Assembly: GCF_016482785.1 (NCBI RefSeq)
Contig: NZ_JAEMXM010000003.1
Span: 124,001-188,000 of the forward strand
Direction of reading: 5' to 3'
DNA from: Paenibacillus alkalitolerans
Lineage (GTDB): Bacteria > Bacillota > Bacilli > Paenibacillales > YIM-B00363
Length of the DNA: 64,000 nucleotides
Shown: positions 59,892 through 64,000 of the stretch, piece by piece
Numbering within the stretch: position 1 is the stretch's first letter
Layout of the letters: the number at the start of each line of letters is the position of its first letter
Translations under genes and position numbers: made by a program
Notes under the pieces: model-generated
What the model saw: only the letters and a program-made list of their open reading frames with translations
Databases searched by the model: none
What the model was told of the DNA's origin: nothing

Positions 59892-61631
59892 ATGATGCCA
59901 AGAAACAATTTGTTCACGAAAATTCTTATACTGATCGTCATCATGCTCGTGCCGATTGTGGGCCTCTATTTTTATTCGAATAAAACCGGCACCGATGTGC
60001 TGAGGGACGAGCTCAACAAATCGAACATAAATCAACTGATCTTCTTCCAGGACCAAGTTAATACGGATATCGACCTGTTGGCGATGTGGACGAATTTGCT
60101 CATTCAAGATCCCGACATATCGAGTTTCAAGAATATATTCGAGTACAGCGAATATATGGACTTGGACAAGATCGAGCTTATTAAGCGGATCCAGACCAAA
60201 ATCAGGATTCAAGAGAGCTCGTCCGACTGGAACAGCAAGGTATATATTTATTCTCCCAAATTACAAAGAGTCGTATCCGTAAACGATGTGAAGACGTATG
60301 ACGACACCGATTTAAAGCAGGAGCTCGAACAAGGCTGGCAGGTGAAGAAGACGGGCGGCGATCCGGAATGGTTTCTGTTTTCCTGGTTTACCGTGACCCC
60401 GTACTCCTCGTTCAACACTCCAGAGAAAGCGAACTTGGTCATTGAAGTACAATTCGACAGCGTCAATATAACGAAAATGCTCGATAAATTTAAGAGCGAC
60501 GGACGCAGGGATCCTTTGTACTATAAGAAAGAAACCGGCGTTATCTATAACCGAACGGCTGACCGGACGCTCGCCGGTCAATTGATCCAGAAATTGGAAG
60601 AACAAGAGCTGCAGAACATTGAGAACCGGACGGTGGAGATCGGCGCGGAGAAATATTTGGTCAATATCGTCCAATCCAACCGTACCGGCTGGTATTTAAT
60701 CGATTACATGCCGTTATCCGATATCGTTCTGCCGATCGAAAAATCGAACCGCCTGTTCTATACTTCCGTTGCATGCTTGCTGTTGATGAGCAGTTTGGCC
60801 GCATATTTGTTATACGCGCAAGTACAGGTGCCGATAAAGAAAATGGTCGTCGCCTTCCAAAAGCTGAAGAACGCGGATTATTCGGTCCGGCTCGTTCCTA
60901 AGGGAAGCAGCGAATTCAGCTTTGTTTTTGCCAGATTTAACTCGATGGTGGCGCAAATTCAAGAGCTGTTCGAAAAGGTGTACATGGAGAAAATCCACGT
61001 GCGGGAAGCGAAGTTGAAGCAGCTGCAGTCGCAAATCAATCCGCATTTTTTCTACAATTGTTTCTCGTTCGTTTCAAGCATGGCCAAGCTGCAAAATCAT
61101 CAAGCTGTTATCGCCATGTCCGAAAATTTGTCGAAGTATTACAGGTACACGACCCGGCAAGAACGGGATTTGGTGCACTTATCGGAGGAACTCGACTTCG
61201 TAACCAGTTACCTGGAAATTCAGAAGATGCGCATGAACCGGCTGCATTATTCGATCGAGCTGCCTTTCCAGATGAGAAAGCTGCCGATTCCGCCGTTAAT
61301 GATACAGCCTCTGGTGGAGAACGCCGTCATACACGGGATTGAATCTCATGCCGAATCCGGCCGGGTTGCGATTACGGGCGAATGGGACGACGGCGAGGCC
61401 AGGCTGATCGTCGAAGATAACGGCAAAGGCATGAACGAAGATCAATTGCTGTCTTTGCAGCAAAAGCTGGAGCAGCCTATGGATGAACAAATGGGCTGCG
61501 GACTTTGGAATGTGCATCAACGAATGCAGCTTCGTTTCGGCGAAGGAGCGGGCATTACATTGACAACGTCGGCGTTGGGCGGAGTGAAGGCGGTTTTGCG
61601 ATGGCCCAGAGATGCGGCTGATGCCGGTTAG
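59892..61631 (+). CDS. Sensor histidine kinase, YesM family
   Basis: About 579 residues. TM1 (about 10-30), an extracellular dCache-like sensor, TM2 (about 280-300) and HAMP lead to a His_kinase domain (QSQINPHFFYNCFSFVSSMA) and a HATPase (LMIQPLVENAVIHGIE, VEDNGKGM, GLWNVHQRM). This is the YesM/LytS group that senses sugars or their binding proteins outside the cell. ATG 59892 or 59895 fits a membrane N-terminus (MMPRNNLFTKIL); the frame is open from 59832 with GGAGGTG further up. Partner is the YesN-type regulator downstream. Confidence 0.9.
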   Translation: MMPRNNLFTKILILIVIMLVPIVGLYFYSNKTGTDVLRDELNKSNINQLIFFQDQVNTDIDLLAMWTNLLIQDPDISSFKNIFEYSEYMDLDKIELIKRIQTKIRIQESSSDWNSKVYIYSPKLQRVVSVNDVKTYDDTDLKQELEQGWQVKKTGGDPEWFLFSWFTVTPYSSFNTPEKANLVIEVQFDSVNITKMLDKFKSDGRRDPLYYKKETGVIYNRTADRTLAGQLIQKLEEQELQNIENRTVEIGAEKYLVNIVQSNRTGWYLIDYMPLSDIVLPIEKSNRLFYTSVACLLLMSSLAAYLLYAQVQVPIKKMVVAFQKLKNADYSVRLVPKGSSEFSFVFARFNSMVAQIQELFEKVYMEKIHVREAKLKQLQSQINPHFFYNCFSFVSSMAKLQNHQAVIAMSENLSKYYRYTTRQERDLVHLSEELDFVTSYLEIQKMRMNRLHYSIELPFQMRKLPIPPLMIQPLVENAVIHGIESHAESGRVAITGEWDDGEARLIVEDNGKGMNEDQLLSLQQKLEQPMDEQMGCGLWNVHQRMQLRFGEGAGITLTTSALGGVKAVLRWPRDAADAG

Positions 61632-61635
61632 TCAG

Positions 61636-61661
61636 GAGGCAACCGAAGGTTGTCCGCAAAG
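61636..61661 (+). repeat. GGCAACC hairpin repeat, single copy
   Basis: GGCAACC-GAA-GGTTGTC at 61638-61654 in the gap between the kinase and regulator genes, followed by GCAAAGGCAACACCGAAGC, as in the copies at 1132-1204. Its end is about 15 bases before AGGAGGG of the next gene. Confidence 0.9.
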
Positions 61662-61688
61662 GCAACACCGAAGCTAGGAGGGATGAGC

Positions 61689-63269
61689 TTGATCGAAATA
61701 TTGCTGGTGGACGATGAAACTTATGTCACGGAAAGCTTGGCCCGAACGATTCCTTGGGAGCAGATGGATATTCACAAGGTATACCAAGCAAGCTCGGCTG
61801 CCGATGCTTTACTAATATTGGAAGAGCAGTCCGTCGACATTGTCGTAACCGATATAAGGATGCCTGTAATGGACGGTTTGAAGCTGATCGAGACGATCGG
61901 ACAGCGTTGGCCGCATATTCGCTGCATTTTGCTTACCGGACATTCGGATTTCGATTACGCCAAGAAGGCGATCCAATTGCAAGCGTTCGACTATATATTG
62001 AAGCCTGTGAACGACGACGAATTTATCGGCTGCGTGTCGAACGCGATCGAATCGTTGAAGGATGAGTGGAGCGAATCGGACAAATACCATCAATTGCTTT
62101 ATAGCCGCAAATCCGATTTCACCGTGCTGCGCGCCAACTTGTTGAACGAACTTCTTCTCGGCCGCCGGCTATCCTCCAAGACCATAAAGGATAAGCTGAA
62201 TCAGTATGAAATTCCTTTAAAAATGGAAGAAGAAGCGGTGATGATGCTGATCCTGCACGGCAAGCATTTCGCCGCCATGGATCACCACTCGGTTTCTTTG
62301 ATGGAGTTCGCTGTCGGTAATATCGCGGAAGAGGTGTTTACGGACGATTTTCATGTGTGGCACAGCAAAGCTCCCCACGACTGTCTCGTGTTGATCGCGC
62401 AGGCCAAAGATCAGTTCATCCAGGAGCGCGTGCGGAAAGAGAAGCTGCAGGAGAATGTCCGCGAGCTGCAAAAGCATGTCGGCAACTATTTGAAAGGCGA
62501 TATTTCCGTCATTATTACAAATTGGTTTCAGTTTCCGGACGAGCTCCCCTCGGCATACAGGTCCGGTTTGAGTTCCATGTTTGGAAACATGTTTGGGGAC
62601 GAAGCGGTGGTTCCGGTGAAATCGATTGAAAGCTTATACAAGCCTCCGACGCTCATCCATCTGTTGGAATCGAAACAATGGGAGGCAGCCCGGCAAAAAA
62701 TCAACGATGTATTGTCCGATATGGAGCAAACGGCATATTCGAGAGAACATTTATATGAAGTGCTGCTGTCGGTCACCAACGCGTTCATGTATATCGCTCA
62801 CAAGCAGGGCCATTTCATCCATGAAATCGACCATGCCGGGATGGACTTTCTTATGGACCGGAGCATCATCCGTTCGCCGGATTCATTAAGGAACTGGGCC
62901 CTTAGCATGTTGGACAAGCTGAAAACCGAGCTGTCCGCCAACGACGAGCATACGAGAAGCTATATTATCAAGCAGGTGCAAGAGATCGTTTCCAACGATC
63001 TTGGTCACGAAACATCCGTCAAGACGATTGCCGACCGCGTATACCTGCACCCCGTGTACTTGTCTAAAATTTATAAAGCGGCAACCGGGGAAAGCCTGGG
63101 CGATTATATCATTCGGATCCGAATGGAAAGAGCTTTATACTTGCTGAAAAACACCAACAAAAAAATTTACGAGATCACCTCCGAGCTCGGATACCAAAAT
63201 CCTCAATATTTTAGCAAAATGTTCAAAAAGCATTACGGGCTCACTCCTAACGAATTCCGGGACAACTAA
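61689..63269 (+). CDS. Response regulator, YesN family (REC plus AraC HTH)
   Basis: A 526-residue regulator: N-terminal receiver (phosphoacceptor Asp in DIVVTDIRMPVMDG), a long helical linker and a C-terminal AraC double helix-turn-helix (VKTIADRVYLHPVYLSKIYK and YEITSELGYQNPQYFSKMFKK). The frame is open from 61650, through the repeat. AGGAGG at 61676-61681 places TTG 61689 at 7-base spacing (MIEILLVDDET), while ATG 61683 is too close; TTG 61689 is preferred. It should activate the binding-protein gene 105 bp downstream and probably the ABC genes beyond the window. Confidence 0.9.
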   Translation: MIEILLVDDETYVTESLARTIPWEQMDIHKVYQASSAADALLILEEQSVDIVVTDIRMPVMDGLKLIETIGQRWPHIRCILLTGHSDFDYAKKAIQLQAFDYILKPVNDDEFIGCVSNAIESLKDEWSESDKYHQLLYSRKSDFTVLRANLLNELLLGRRLSSKTIKDKLNQYEIPLKMEEEAVMMLILHGKHFAAMDHHSVSLMEFAVGNIAEEVFTDDFHVWHSKAPHDCLVLIAQAKDQFIQERVRKEKLQENVRELQKHVGNYLKGDISVIITNWFQFPDELPSAYRSGLSSMFGNMFGDEAVVPVKSIESLYKPPTLIHLLESKQWEAARQKINDVLSDMEQTAYSREHLYEVLLSVTNAFMYIAHKQGHFIHEIDHAGMDFLMDRSIIRSPDSLRNWALSMLDKLKTELSANDEHTRSYIIKQVQEIVSNDLGHETSVKTIADRVYLHPVYLSKIYKAATGESLGDYIIRIRMERALYLLKNTNKKIYEITSELGYQNPQYFSKMFKKHYGLTPNEFRDN

Positions 63270-63374
63270 GTGATTGCGAAAGGTGCAGAAATGTTCGATT
63301 AATGTCATAGGCCGCCGGTCCCATTCGTCCTATAATGAGCACGTAGACAAATTATTGGCGGGGGGTAATACGAT

Positions 63375-64000
63375 TTGAAAGCCTTGACTAGAAAAGGACT
63401 GCTGCTCGCGCTCAGTATGATTATGGTGTTGACCGTGCTTGCCGCGTGCTCCGGCAAGACGGCCGAATCCGGCGGCGAAGCTCCTTCGGGGGAGACGCAA
63501 GCGGGAACGGAGACGGAAACGGAAACGGCAGGCGGCGAATTAAAAGAGAAATACGACCCGCCGGTTACGATTACGACGGTTTGGGGCATCGACCCGGCGC
63601 TGAAATTCAAGAACGGCGAAACGATTGAAAACAACGTAGCGACCAAGTGGGCATCGGACACGTTCGGCATCAATATCAAGTCGCTGTGGTCCGTAACCGA
63701 CACGAACGGCGCGTTCGCGACGAAGATGAGGCTGTCGATGTCGTCGGTGCAAGAGATGCCGGATGTCGTCACGATCGGCGACGCGCAGCTGGCGCAAGAC
63801 TTGATCGACTCGGGCCTCTTTATGGAAGTCGGCCCGTTGTTCGACAAGTACGCGTCGGACAAGTGGAAAGCGGCGATGGACTTGGATCCGAACGTATGGA
63901 ATCCGTACATCCGCGACGGAAAGAAGATGGGTATTCCGGTATTGGATTACGCTTACAACCACGACTACTTGTTGTGGATCCGCCAGGACTGGCTGGACAA
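63375..64000 (+). CDS. Extracellular solute-binding lipoprotein, family 1 (LplA-like), partial
   Basis: The first 208 residues of a sugar-binding lipoprotein; the gene runs off the window. Signal peptide LLLALSMIMVLTVLAACSGK gives the lipobox cysteine, followed by a Glu/Thr/Ala-rich linker. TTVWGIDPALKFKNGETI and VVTIGDAQLAQDLIDSGLF are typical of the large (about 550-residue) LplA/YtcQ group. GCGGGGGG fits TTG 63375. Neighbouring YesM/YesN and GH53 imply uptake of galacto-oligosaccharides with permeases beyond the edge. Confidence 0.88.
   Translation, partial: MKALTRKGLLLALSMIMVLTVLAACSGKTAESGGEAPSGETQAGTETETETAGGELKEKYDPPVTITTVWGIDPALKFKNGETIENNVATKWASDTFGINIKSLWSVTDTNGAFATKMRLSMSSVQEMPDVVTIGDAQLAQDLIDSGLFMEVGPLFDKYASDKWKAAMDLDPNVWNPYIRDGKKMGIPVLDYAYNHDYLLWIRQDWLD

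Overview
The window looks like part of a chromosome of a spore-forming, low-G+C-phylum but moderately GC-rich Bacillota, most probably Paenibacillaceae (Paenibacillus, Cohnella or close relatives). The basis is a gerA-type germination operon, a YheC/YheD-like spore-coat ATP-grasp protein, the CcpN/YqfL/GlpX gluconeogenic gene set, T-box and c-di-AMP riboswitches, a GH53 galactanase beside a YesM/YesN two-component system with a solute-binding lipoprotein, frequent TTG/GTG starts, and intergenic spaces filled with hairpin repeats. No tRNA, rRNA, CRISPR array, prophage or intact insertion sequence is visible.

Layout: 1-3825 is a peptide/nickel-type ABC importer (end of the binding protein, two permeases, two ATPases). 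4.5-10.5 kb holds a HAD hydrolase, the ATP-grasp protein, a two-gene unit joining a PaaK/CapK-like adenylate-forming enzyme to an SbnA-like aminoacyl synthase, an AraC regulator and an aldo/keto reductase. 11-13.5 kb is a multicopper oxidase operon with two small membrane proteins. 14.1-17.5 kb has a Tet(L)-like MFS exporter divergent from a LysR regulator, then a GNAT acetyltransferase. 17.7-21.9 kb is the germinant receptor operon (A, C, a small membrane protein, B). 21.8-28 kb is a sugar-acid-type catabolic locus: class II aldolase, RpiR regulator, 2-hydroxyacid dehydrogenase, GntP permease and FGGY kinase, with several TGTAGTA-type palindromes in the divergent promoter region. 28-33.7 kb is a gluconeogenic cluster: a small zinc-ribbon protein, gapB and pckA leftward; ccpN, the PPDK regulator and glpX rightward, with three 13-bp sites between them.

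34-37.4 kb has a CitA/DcuS-type two-component pair, an HPr-like protein lacking the phosphorylatable histidine, and two tiny acidic proteins. 37.4-50.8 kb has an accessory look: an aldo/keto reductase, a broken AraC gene, an AT-rich orphan, a probable group II intron fragment, a DUF421 membrane protein, a T-box-controlled but frameshifted MetRS, an ArsR-led one-carbon operon (frameshifted methyltransferase, thyX, folD, cyclodeaminase), two orphan antitoxin-like genes, an APH-fold kinase and a T-box-controlled ProRS. 50.9-53.7 kb has a PQQ-type sugar dehydrogenase lipoprotein, a histidine kinase and a DUF4352 remnant. 53.9-57.5 kb is a c-di-AMP riboswitch followed by ktrB, ktrA and a CPA1 cation/proton antiporter. 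58.3-64 kb is a galactan-use locus.

The most interesting material is: the SbnA-plus-adenylating-enzyme pair without SbnB; the RpiR-controlled sugar-acid locus; the one-carbon operon beside duplicated-type aminoacyl-tRNA synthetases; the potassium operon that couples uptake and an antiporter under one riboswitch; the His-less HPr; a GGCAACC hairpin repeat that sits repeatedly just before start codons and is once translated into 14-residue repeats; and a roughly 130-bp element with terminal inverted repeats found in at least two intergenic regions.
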